NCBI GenBank assembly: GCA_008704415.1
Contig: VXIS01000259.1
Coordinates: forward strand, 1-64,000
Reading direction: 5' to 3'
Length of the DNA: 64,000 bases
Source: Sphaerosporella brunnea
Taxonomy: Eukaryota; Ascomycota; Pezizomycetes; Pezizales; Pyronemataceae
The notes beneath the pieces are model-generated. The model did no database searches. It was not told the DNA's origin and saw only the letters and a list, made by a program, of their open reading frames with translations. Both the position numbers and the translations under genes were made by a program. Numbering within the stretch: position 1 is the first letter of the stretch; every line of letters begins with the position of its first letter. Positions 55,728 to 64,000 of this stretch are shown here, piece by piece.

Positions 55728-58700
55728 TCAAATCAACCCTTCCATAAGCTCATCCATCCCAATTGGCTTCCGAACCGCATTCGAAAAGCCCTCATTATAG
55801 CTAACCCACACCTGCGCCTTCTGTGCCACACCACCGACCCTCCTCTTTTTCCTAACAGCACCATCCTCCTCCTCCTGCTCCTCCTCCTCCGGATCCGCCT
55901 CAACAACTCTCCCAAAAAAGTCTTTGAGCACTTTCTTCTTCTTCTCCCTCGTTTTCTCCTTGGCGTCTTCGCGCTCTCCATGCTGCACCGTGGGCGCAGA
56001 GCCGATTGCTACCCCCATCCTAGCCTCGCGCGCTGCTTTCTCCGCCAGCAGCTGCGCCTTTTTCCACTCCTGGCTCAGCACTTGGCGCACAGCGTAGCGC
56101 ACCGGCTCACGCGCGGGTGCGGCGTAGGTGGGGTAGATGCTGAGGGCGTCGAGCGGGGGGTCCATCCGGAATGCCCAGCCAGCGGCGGCGGCGTCGACGC
56201 GGACCTTTTCGAAGCGGATGCCGCAGGCATTCATAGCGTCCACTGCTCTGGCGACTAGCTTCTTTTCCGTGTCTCTGCGGACGGAGGCAACGGCGTAGCT
56301 GGAGCCGCTGACGAGGACGGGGTTAATCTGCGGGGAGAGAATGCGCGTTACCAGTGGCGCCAGTTCGGTGGCTATTGTGGCGGGGTTTTTGAAGGTTTGG
56401 GAAAGCCGGATAGAGGTGATGGAGGCCTGGATTGAGGCCAGCATTGAGGCGTGCTCCTTGGATGCCTCGTGCGCTTCCCAGTCGGCTGAGAGACCCGTGA
56501 ATGGGAGCGCGGATTCTGGGGCTTCCGAGGGTTGCTCGGGGGTGCTGGTGCTGGAGGCGAAGAGGTGATGGAAGGCGAGGATGGGATAACTGAGGTAGCT
56601 AGCGCCTGAAGCTTCGCTGTGGACCCGTGAGGACATCAAGTCCGCGAAGTAGAGCCATTCGTAGGCGGCGTTTGGCTTGGTGAGGATGGAGTCGTCGTTG
56701 AAGTCTTTGGTAGGGTAGGTAGCAAAGCAATCTGCGGGAGGTAAGCCCAAATATCCGAAATTAGATAGAAGAAGGCATACCCATCGTGAGCTTGTCAAAC
56801 TCTCCCAGGCCTTCAATCAGCTCCCGAACCTTTTCAGCTGGCCTCTTCTCATTCCGATTTGCGCCTCGTCGTGTAGCGCGCTCCTTCTGTATGTGGAACA
56901 CCGAGTCTAAGGCGTCCCGCATCACCATTCTTCCGCCAGAACAGCCCTTACCATCAGATTCACCTAGGCAGGATCCGACCAGCTCTTTCTCTACCGCGCT
57001 TCTGGTCAAAACTTGTCGACCCTTGCTGTCCTTCGCTGAGTCCTTCAGCCTGGCGGCTATCCACTCTCCGTTGACCAGTGGTCCTCTCATATCTCCCTTC
57101 CTAGCCCCAGAGCCACCGGAAGACGACAACTCAACGATTCTCCGCACCGCGCCGTCTTCGGTTGCATACCCCTCCTTCTCAAATATCCATTCCAGCCGAT
57201 CAACCATCAGCGCCATGGAAGGGGCCCTCATCTGGACGACCTCTGCATGTTGACGCAACGGTTTGAGAGCCGGCGCATACAAGTCGTTACAAATAGCAAT
57301 GATTGGCCGCAACAGCCTAAAGTTCTGGTTCTTTTTCTTGCGTCTCCTGGTAGTTCCAGAGGCCGACTGGTTTTCACTCGTGGTCTGCTGATCCGCCAAA
57401 ATGAGGTCGATAAGCGCCTTGATGAAGCCGGTATCACTTCCTCCTCCTCCTCCTCCTCCTCCTCCTCCTCCAGTTACACCATCAATCTCGTCGATAATCA
57501 GGCAAACCGGGCGTCCCGAGTTTGCCTGTTGTTTCCTCCCGCTCTTGATGCCGGAAGATTTTACGCCCTCGATGGTCAACATATCTTTGATCTTCCCGTC
57601 CACCACACCACCGGTTCTGTCATCCGACGCATTAATCTCCAACGGCTCATACCCGCACTGCCGCGCGGCGACATGCGCAAGCGTCGTCTTCCCCAACCCG
57701 GGGGGTCCATGCAGCAACATAATCTTCCTATGTTCCGGGTCGGATTCCTCAGGGGTTGCCTTGCGCTTCTGAGCGGTTCTAACCTCCGCGGGGAACACAA
57801 TCTTGTCCCAGCCCTTCAACCACCGTAACACATCGCGATGCGTCCTCTCGTCCCCCACAAGATCTGTAAACTTCTTGGCCCGGTACTTTTCAGTCCATAG
57901 AAGCTGCTTCTTGCATTTTTTGTCGGCTGTTCCTGCTTGTGGTGGTGGTGGTGGTGGTGGTGAAGCGGGAGCTGCTTGCGCAGCGGAAGAAGAAGCTGCG
58001 GTGCTTTTGTTCAGTTGATATTCATCGAGTAGACTATGGATGTCAACGCCGTAGTATGTTTCTCTTCCACTCCTCTGGGCAGCGGCGGTAGTGGTGGGTG
58101 TGCTGTTACTACTACCAAAAAACCGCTCCTTCCGCTGCACCTTAAACGACTCGCCAGAGGAGGTAACAATCTGGACTTCTTTGGGAGTACGATCAACCCG
58201 TAACGAAAACCTAGCTTGCGGAGCCGAGCTCTGTGGCAGTTCCTCCTCCTCCTCCTCTTCCTCCTCCAGCTCCGGCTCCTCCTCCAGCTCCGGCTCCTCC
58301 TCCGGCCTTTTCGAGGAAACAATCTTGCTAAACAACCCACCACCCGATAGCGGCAGCGTAAAGTCCGGCACGAAGCGTTTCGGCAAGTCTTCCGTAGTAG
58401 TTGGCATTACTTCTTCTTCTTCTTCTTCTTCCTCGACGTCGTCGATTCCCAAAAACGGCCCCGGCGGCGGCGAGGATCTAAACAGTCCCGAGGAGGAGGA
58501 CTGTCTGAAAAGCGGAGTCGGCGTGGCAGGGCACTGTGATTTCCTCCCAACGTTGCGTTTCGGCGTCGGCGTGTCTGGAAGTTACTTGGCTTTAGCACAA
58601 CACCTGGTGATGATGTGGTTGGTCGTGGGCGCGGTGGTGGTTGTCACGTCACGTACCAGGCGGTAAACTACTGCTCCGAAACACAGGCGTGGGATCCCAC

Positions 58701-58918
58701 AGCCGATGCTGGATGACCACTCCCTTCCTGTTCAGTTCTTGCCGGCGCTCCTCGGCAGTAGCGTGGATCGCCTCGAGCTCGTCCGAGAATGTGTCTTCGG
58801 GAGGAGGACGAGGAGGGCGTGTGAGTTCTTGCGACGGCGGGGGCGGAAGGTTGCTGTCGCTGAGGAGGAGCAGGGAGTAGTCGAAGTCCAAGTCCGACGG
58901 CGGTTCCGGTTCGCTCAT
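55728..58918 (-). CDS. CTF18: Ctf18, large subunit of the alternative RFC clamp loader
   Basis: Three exons, 58918-58657, 58574-56781 and 56731-55728, encode 1019 aa. The AAA+ core is intact: Walker A LLHGPPGLGKTTLAH, EINASDDR, Walker B CLIIDEIDG, and sensor-1-like IAICNDLYAP. The RFC-box region TEKYRAKKFTDLVGDERTHRDV precedes it. The N-terminus is acidic with long Glu runs, and a basic C-terminal tail (KKKKVLKDFFGR) contacts Ctf8/Dcc1 in the family. Ctf18-RFC loads PCNA at forks and is needed for sister-chromatid cohesion. An 11-Gly run encoded at 57438-57472 sits directly after the Walker B motif. Intron 1 joins SSLPP to DTPTPKR. The gene is convergent with the Spo71-like gene (368 bp) and has an ACGCGT box 30 bp upstream. 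Confidence 0.94.
57438..57472. repeat. Coding (GGA/TCC) microsatellite, poly-Gly in Ctf18
   Basis: Eleven consecutive GGA glycine codons on the minus strand, within the AAA+ domain of Ctf18 between IIDEIDGVT and SDTGFIKAL. The repeat keeps the reading frame, so length changes would add or remove single glycines. Confidence 0.9.
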
Positions 58919-58947
58919 GCTGAGAATTTGTTGAAGATGTCGCGTTC

Positions 58948-58953
58948 ACGCGT
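58948..58953. promoter_or_regulatory. MCB element (ACGCGT) upstream of CTF18
   Basis: ACGCGT 30 bp upstream of the CTF18 ATG, with a further ACGCGC at 58956-58961. Replication and cohesion genes are classical MBF targets, so the motif is biologically expected. It sits in the 135-bp gap to the next gene on the same strand. Motif match plus family knowledge; not demonstrated. Confidence 0.55.
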
Positions 58954-59053
58954 GCGACGCGCAGGGGGGGGGGGGATGTTTGGGCGTGCACGTGATGGTG
59001 TGTTTTGATCATGCGGTATCACTCGCAGCTTTTGACGGCAAAAATTGTGGTAT

Positions 59054-60440
59054 CTATACCTCCCCATCCTTTGCCCTCCCGCCCGCGAGCCAGCGTTCAC
59101 ATGCAATCCCCAGCCTCTTCATCCCCTCCACCAGCTCCTCCTCCTCAGCCCAACTGACCGCAACCCTGACATACCGCTTCCCCCAGCCGAGCGCATTGCC
59201 CTCGCCGGGGACTTCACTCAGAGCCCCAGCAGCGACAATGACTCCCTCTTCCCGTCCCAGCTTGACGACCTCCGCAGCGTCAAGCTCCTCCGGTAAACAG
59301 ATCCAGGCAAAGAACCCGCCGACGCCTCCCGAATACGTGGTCCCCTTCGGCAGAAACGTATGAATAGCCGCAATCAGCGCGCGGCACCGGGAGGTATAAG
59401 TGCTTGTGAGCAGCTGAATCTGGAGATCTATCTTCCTCGTCGGATTGGAGGGAGAAATCGGCAGGAGCAGCGGGTACAGTAGACAGCTGGCAAAATGCGA
59501 TGGGGCACCGCCCTGCGCATCGTCAGCTCTCCTCCCGCGCCAATCCTCACGAGTGGGGATTTACACTACGATCCGCGCCACCTTCGCCCAGCTGCTGCAC
59601 CAATGCCGACGTGGCAGCCTCAATCCACCCCGTCCTCAGTCCCGGCCCAACAAGTTTACTGAAGCTGCAATTACTGAGGGTGTTGCCCTCTCCCTCCGCC
59701 GTCTCCGCATCGAGCGTCACCAATCGCTTCGGCGGTGTTCTCGGCTGATCATCGTTCCCAAGGAAATCATAAACATCGTCGGATATAATGAGCATATCCC
59801 ACCTCCTGGCGAGCTCCAGGAGCTTCTTTCTGGTCTCCAAATCCCACGTCGTGCCGGTAGGGTTCGAATAGGTCGGGACGCAGTAAAGGACATACCTATA
59901 AATCCTCTTCGCCGCGGCCGGGGCGCCCCTCCTCAACAAAGGTCTAAGTCCCTCCTCTAAACTAACCTCAGGTGCCGCATCCTGCACCTCTAGCAGCCTC
60001 CGTTCCAGCCCCTCAAAATCAATACCATCCTCCAAATCTCTCACAGTATGCAACCTATCCGCAAAGCCCGCATCCTCAAAAACCTTTCCAGCCAGAAAAT
60101 ACGTCGGCGAAACCAAAAACGCAGCTCTGGTGTAGCCGGTGCCGGGGCTTGTAAACAGCGTCAACGCCATAGCCAGCCCGGCAGATGCGCCGTTGGTGAG
60201 GTAGATCCGCTCCGGACTCACCGCGTGCGCAAGCCCGTACCGTCCCCCGACCCACCGCCCGATCTCTTCGCGCACGTTGAAATTCCCCTTGTCCGGCCCG
60301 TAGGCAAGCGGGTGCCGCGTCCCTGCATAGCTATCCTGCGGCAGGAGCGCAGGCGAGTTTAGAGCTACGCCGGCGGCTTCGTAGAGGGCTGTTGTGGGGA
60401 GGAGACGCGTGGAGGGGTGCCCGCGCAGGAGGTCTAGCAT
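59054..60440 (-). CDS. PLP-dependent aminotransferase, class I/II fold
   Basis: Two exons, 60440-59565 and 59512-59054, give 444 aa. Splicing joins EGGADRS to GGAPSHFASCLLYPLL, a junction motif typical of the fungal subgroup. PLP-binding landmarks: YLTNGASAGL (phosphate region), VPTYSNPTG, IISDDVYDFL (Asp and Tyr contacting the cofactor) and NCSFSKLVGPGLRTGW with the Schiff-base Lys and the Arg that binds the substrate carboxylate. The group includes Aro8/2-aminoadipate-type enzymes and related uncharacterised proteins; the substrate cannot be read from sequence. The start is uncertain: the frame is open to 60674, but only from MLDLLRGHPSTRLLP does it resemble the family. CTF18 starts only 135 bp from this stop, on the same strand. 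Confidence 0.87.
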
Positions 60441-61043
60441 TGCTGGGAATGACGGGCGGGGAGGTGTTACGAGTGCCAGACGCCTATGAGGTGTTAGCAG
60501 CGGATGCGACGAAGGGGGGGGGGGAGCACATTTTGTAGCGGACGTCCTGCGGGGAGATAGGGAGTTGCATACGGCGACACTCGATCGTGGAAACTTTGTT
60601 GGGAGCTGTGGGCGGGGCGAGTTTTGCGTGGGGGCGTTTACCTTACGCGGTACCTGGCGGTACTCGACATCCACGGGTAGCTACTTGATATGTATAACCT
60701 AGTGGAACGCGGGGCATGCGGCACGCCGGATATTGACACCTTCCGGCAAGTGCCAAGGGTCGATGTGCTCGCACAGAACGATGCAGCTTGCGGAGAGCAA
60801 CAAACAAGAATAGCAGAGCAGATTCATGGCGAGAACATGGAAGAAGAAACACACCGAGCCCAGAAATCGTCATTGCAAAACCATACTGAGAAATAGACAG
60901 GTAACCGCGCAAATAGTGCCAAAAGGAAAGCAAAGAAAAGCCAATGCATCCGATGCACCCAATCCACGTCTCCTTCTCCTCATTCTTCTTCTCATTCCAT
61001 CCCCGTTTTTCATGGACCCACTATACCCGAAAAAAGGAGCTTT
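60441..61043. other. Intergenic region
   Basis: Upstream of the aminotransferase and downstream of the BAP31-type gene. No supported gene; it includes an open but unrecognisable N-terminal extension of the aminotransferase frame (60441-60674). Confidence 0.5.
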
Positions 61044-61893
61044 CTACAAGTCCTTCTTGGGGGTCTGGGCAGCATCCTTCTTGATCAGCGCCTCGTACTT
61101 GTCCGCCAACGTCTGATATTCGCGGGCCAGTCCTTCAGCCTGCGACTTCATGGCGGCAATCTCCTTGTCCTTCTTCTCAATGACCTCAGCGGTTGTTCCA
61201 TCCTGCTGGCCCTTGGCGGTGGCGGCACGGAGCTCCTTGAGGGTCGTCTCTAGTCTCAGGATGTCGAGGATGAAGGTGTAGGTGCGGTTAAGGATCAAGG
61301 AAAGGAAGAGGGTGAATCCGCAAAGGTACCTGTACCATATTATTAGACACCGTTTAACGTCACAAAAGCGGGGCTTCGACCCGGGGGGGGGGGGGGGACG
61401 AACATGTTACGCTGCGAGTAAAACTTGCGAGCCTGAACCTCCATGCGATCGACACCGACCTGGCCGTACGGTCCTGCCTGCGCATGTTCCGAGAGCTCAC
61501 GCTGGACACGGTAGACGCGGTTTACAGAGTCGATAAAGAGGATCAGGATGAAAATGAACGTGATCTAAGGCACACGATGTGAGCTCAGACCCAGTCGTTG
61601 GGCGAATAGACAGGGATGCACCTTCATGCCATACTGCAGCTTTGCGATCAGTGGGCTGTTGGAGATGAACTCGAACATCATCTTGCGCCAGCTGAACGGC
61701 AGCGGGAACACGAGCACCAGGAAAACCGACATTTCCAGCACCAGGAGTGCGAATACCTATCACGGCAAAAGAATCAGCTCGCAAGTTCTCGATGCTGCAC
61801 GGGCCGGGCGTCGCCAAATCGATGGAGATGCCGACACGTTTAAATTTGAACCGCGTGGACGGAGCAACTTACGAGCGAGTAATAGAGCGTCAT
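61044..61893 (-). CDS. BAP31/Yet-family ER membrane protein
   Basis: Four exons, 61893-61873, 61756-61622, 61564-61404 and 61329-61044, encode 200 aa. The start reads MTLYYSL, then splicing gives VFALLVLEMSVFLVLVFPLP, FSWRKMMFEF, and MKITFIFILILFIDSVNRVYRV across the second junction. A third hydrophobic stretch is MYLCGFTLFLSLILNRTYTFI. The C-terminal third is a coiled coil (about residues 130-195), and the protein ends KKDL, a dilysine-type ER retrieval signal. Three N-terminal TM helices plus a cytosolic coiled coil is the BAP31 layout; yeast Yet1/Yet3 act at the ER in cargo sorting and associate with the translocon. Intron 3 contains a 15-nt poly-G run. The first exon of 7 codons would be lost in ORF-only annotation. 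Confidence 0.93.
61383..61397. repeat. Poly-G tract (15 nt) in an intron
   Basis: Uninterrupted G15 on the plus strand (C15 in the transcript), within intron 3 of the BAP31-type gene and just after its 5' splice site at 61403. Confidence 0.9.
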
Positions 61894-62530
61894 CTTGGGC
61901 GACGGTTAAAAGAACACTGTGCTGTTTGTTGCTGGTGGTAACGCGTTTGAAGGTGTATATCTGTGTATGGTGATTTATGGATAGAGTTTTGTAGCAGGCA
62001 AGAAAGTTGTGCGTGGCTGCTGTTACTGATGATGGAAGAGGCGGAGTTGTCCTGACCTCACCTATTTGTTGCACAAGGCCACCTTGGCACCAAGCATACG
62101 TCACAACCGAACTTAATTGGTCCATTCATGAAGTCACGAATTATCACCATTAAACGCAATTTTGAATTGTCGACTGCAAGATAGAAACCCCTTCTATTCG
62201 CGTCTCAAGGAGTGTGAAGGAGGGAATCCTAATGATATCGGGTTCATAAAGCACGGCTAGATGAGCACAACCCCCCCCATACCCGCAGATTAGCGGCCAC
62301 TACTAGTAGCACTTCGAATTCTACCAAGGCAAGAAAAACCATTGAAACATTAGAGCTCAAGCATACAAATTCCTAGATGCTGCTCGCCGATCAACCTTGG
62401 GTTTACCAATTCAACTATACGCTACAGCACAAATGCCATAACTAGCCCTGCCCCAAGAGAACCACCATCTAACCCTCCGCCTCGTTGTCACAAGAGCTGC
62501 TCTGCACAATCCGTCAGTACACGAACACCG
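61894..62530. other. Intergenic region between the BAP31-type gene and DUS3
   Basis: Promoter region of the BAP31-type gene and 3' flank of DUS3. No gene or RNA supported. Confidence 0.5.
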
Positions 62531-64000
62531 CTATCCAAGCAGAGGCTTCAAACGAACCTTATGTTTGGGCACGAAAAAGAAGTCCTCGGGACACGGGCCC
62601 AAGAACATCTCACTGATCTTGATCCAATCCTTGTAGTCATGGCTACTGAGCAGCGTCTCCATCACATTTCTGCCCTTGAACGGGGGCGGGCGGTCATTGA
62701 TCTTAGGCGGCAGACGCTCTAAGATGCCGATGGGGACGTATCGGCAAGTGAAGCTCAACCACTCGAGCAAGAAACGTCTCGTAGTTGCAACACCAAGCTC
62801 GTCCGCACCCCAACACTCGAGACCATATTGACAGTAGTTCTTGATCATATCCAGACGCTCCGTTGCGGACTTGTCCAAATACTGCCCGGTCTGAATCTCT
62901 TCAAACAACCAGGGCTTGATCAGCGCACCACGCGCCAGCATGACAGTGTCCACACGTGCGTTGTCTATGGCGTTGAAGTAGTCAATGTGACTGTAGCAAT
63001 CGCCGTTGCCGACGAAGTACACAGGCGGCTTCTCGGTGCGCTCCTTGTCAGCAGCGGTATCGATGGTGGCATCCATTTGCGCCTTTACGCGCTCGATCAA
63101 GGCAGAGGTTTGGGCGATATATTCCCAGTCAGCGGTGCGAGTGTAGCGCTGCTGCCGGCTGCGTCCATGCAAAGTAATGCTCTGGACATCACCGTGGTCG
63201 ATCAGACGGTTGATGAGCTTCTGCGCAGTGGGGTTGTTGTCGCGAGTGCCCATGCGGATCTTGACAGTAATCGGAGTCTCTCCAGAGACGTAGTTCATGC
63301 CCTTTAGGATCTTAATGAGTTTACTATGCTGGTCTAGCAGTGCACTGCCACCACCACTCTTGTAAACGAGATCGATGGGACAACCGCAGTTCAGGTCGAC
63401 AAATGCGAGTCCGTGGCGACCGGACGCAGCAGTCGGGAAAAGGTTGGTCAGTGTCTCGGTGACCCGCACAGCAGACTCCAGTTTGTTGGCGCAGATCTGC
63501 GCACCAAAGTTCGGAAGCTCCGAAGCGTGGGCACGCATCAGCGCCCACTCCGGCTTGTGGCCCTGAAGGATTGGAGTAGCCATCGCCATCTCAGAGTAGG
63601 TCAATCCCGCACCGTAAGAGACGCAAAGACGCCGAAAAGGCATGTTTCCGGTGGTAGTCAAAGGCGCAAGCACGGGAGTATCACGACCCAGGTACAGTCG
63701 CCGCTTCTCCTCTGGCTTGGGCGGGGGCTCGACAAACGCCGCACGGTTGTCCTCCTGCAAGTCCTTGTTGTCCTGGAACCATTTGATAAAGACATCGCTC
63801 TTCTTGCAGGGGATCTCACGCCTTCGCGCGGCAATTTTGACGGACATGGGAACATTGTTGACGATCTCGCCGAAAGGGTCGTCAAAGCTTCCAATCGGAG
63901 GGAGCTCCTTCTCCCAATCCAGCTGCTCAACAGCTCCCACGCCGGATTTGCTGTTCTTGATCTTCTCTTCCCGCTGCTTGTTTGTCGCCTCCGCAGATGC
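62531..64000 (-). CDS. DUS3: tRNA-dihydrouridine(47) synthase Dus3, 5' end beyond the window
   Basis: The open frame runs off the window end (upstream residues [20 protein letters not shown]), so only the C-terminal 489 residues are present; the N-terminal CCCH zinc fingers expected for Dus3 would lie outside. The FMN-binding TIM barrel begins at [21 protein letters not shown]. The catalytic Cys lies in [21 protein letters not shown], and other conserved blocks are [21 protein letters not shown] and YFVGNGD. A C-terminal helical domain ends [11 protein letters not shown]. Dus3 reduces U47 in the variable loop of cytoplasmic tRNAs. No intron is seen in this part. Confidence 0.95.
   Translation of the reverse strand, partial: ASAEATNKQREEKIKNSKSGVGAVEQLDWEKELPPIGSFDDPFGEIVNNVPMSVKIAARRREIPCKKSDVFIKWFQDNKDLQEDNRAAFVEPPPKPEEKRRLYLGRDTPVLAPLTTTGNMPFRRLCVSYGAGLTYSEMAMATPILQGHKPEWALMRAHASELPNFGAQICANKLESAVRVTETLTNLFPTAASGRHGLAFVDLNCGCPIDLVYKSGGGSALLDQHSKLIKILKGMNYVSGETPITVKIRMGTRDNNPTAQKLINRLIDHGDVQSITLHGRSRQQRYTRTADWEYIAQTSALIERVKAQMDATIDTAADKERTEKPPVYFVGNGDCYSHIDYFNAIDNARVDTVMLARGALIKPWLFEEIQTGQYLDKSATERLDMIKNYCQYGLECWGADELGVATTRRFLLEWLSFTCRYVPIGILERLPPKINDRPPPFKGRNVMETLLSSHDYKDWIKISEMFLGPCPEDFFFVPKHKVRLKPLLG

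Noticed and set aside
60409..60414. ACGCGT near the aminotransferase start as an MCB site
   Set aside because: It lies inside the coding sequence (near its 5' end) and is therefore more likely chance codon use.

Overview
This is nuclear DNA of a filamentous ascomycete (Pezizomycotina). The evidence is short introns (about 45-110 nt) with GT..AG ends and CTRAC-type branch sites, the family content (APSES-ankyrin MBF factor, Trs65, Yhm2, Nma111, CLASP/Stu1, GH81), and a decayed pogo/Fot-type transposon. The genes are unusually intron-rich for this group: the Yhm2 gene has 9 exons, four of them 18-25 nt. That hints at an early-diverging class, but this is inference. All exon structures were built by hand from reading frame, splice signals and remembered family patterns; no transcripts or database searches were available.

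Layout. 1-10 kb: a mitochondrial citrate/oxoglutarate carrier (YHM2), about 7 kb of gene-poor DNA holding a broken pogo-like transposase, then a TatD-type metal-dependent hydrolase. 10-17 kb: a secreted GH81 endo-1,3-beta-glucanase, low-complexity DNA, an 87-aa single-TM protein gene whose first coding exon is only the ATG, and a near-perfect 53-bp foldback repeat. 17-30 kb: a dense housekeeping block with CLASP/Stu1, DRAP deaminase (riboflavin), a Mak32-like PfkB kinase, Prp40 and Trs65 (TRAPPII). 30-37 kb: an accessory region with two intron-containing tRNA-Ser(GCT) genes in inverted orientation, a third copy cut off in the anticodon, and one protein gene, a 706-aa OTT_1508-like nucleic-acid deaminase. 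37-49 kb: Nma111 (HtrA protease), a gene-poor stretch with a second copy of a dispersed repeat, an ankyrin protein, the MBF DNA-binding subunit and a Cup1-type LYR protein. 50-64 kb: a SAP/HeH-like membrane protein, a Spo71-like PH protein, Ctf18 (alternative RFC large subunit), a PLP aminotransferase, a BAP31/Yet-type ER protein and the 3' part of tRNA-dihydrouridine synthase Dus3.

Most genes are unrelated housekeeping functions, with no biosynthetic cluster. One link is visible. The window encodes an MBF-type G1/S transcription factor, and the MBF recognition hexamer ACGCGT lies 30 bp upstream of the replication gene CTF18 and about 330 bp upstream of the MBF gene itself. The best candidate for something under-described is the deaminase gene in the tRNA-Ser-rich accessory region (about 29.7-37.6 kb).
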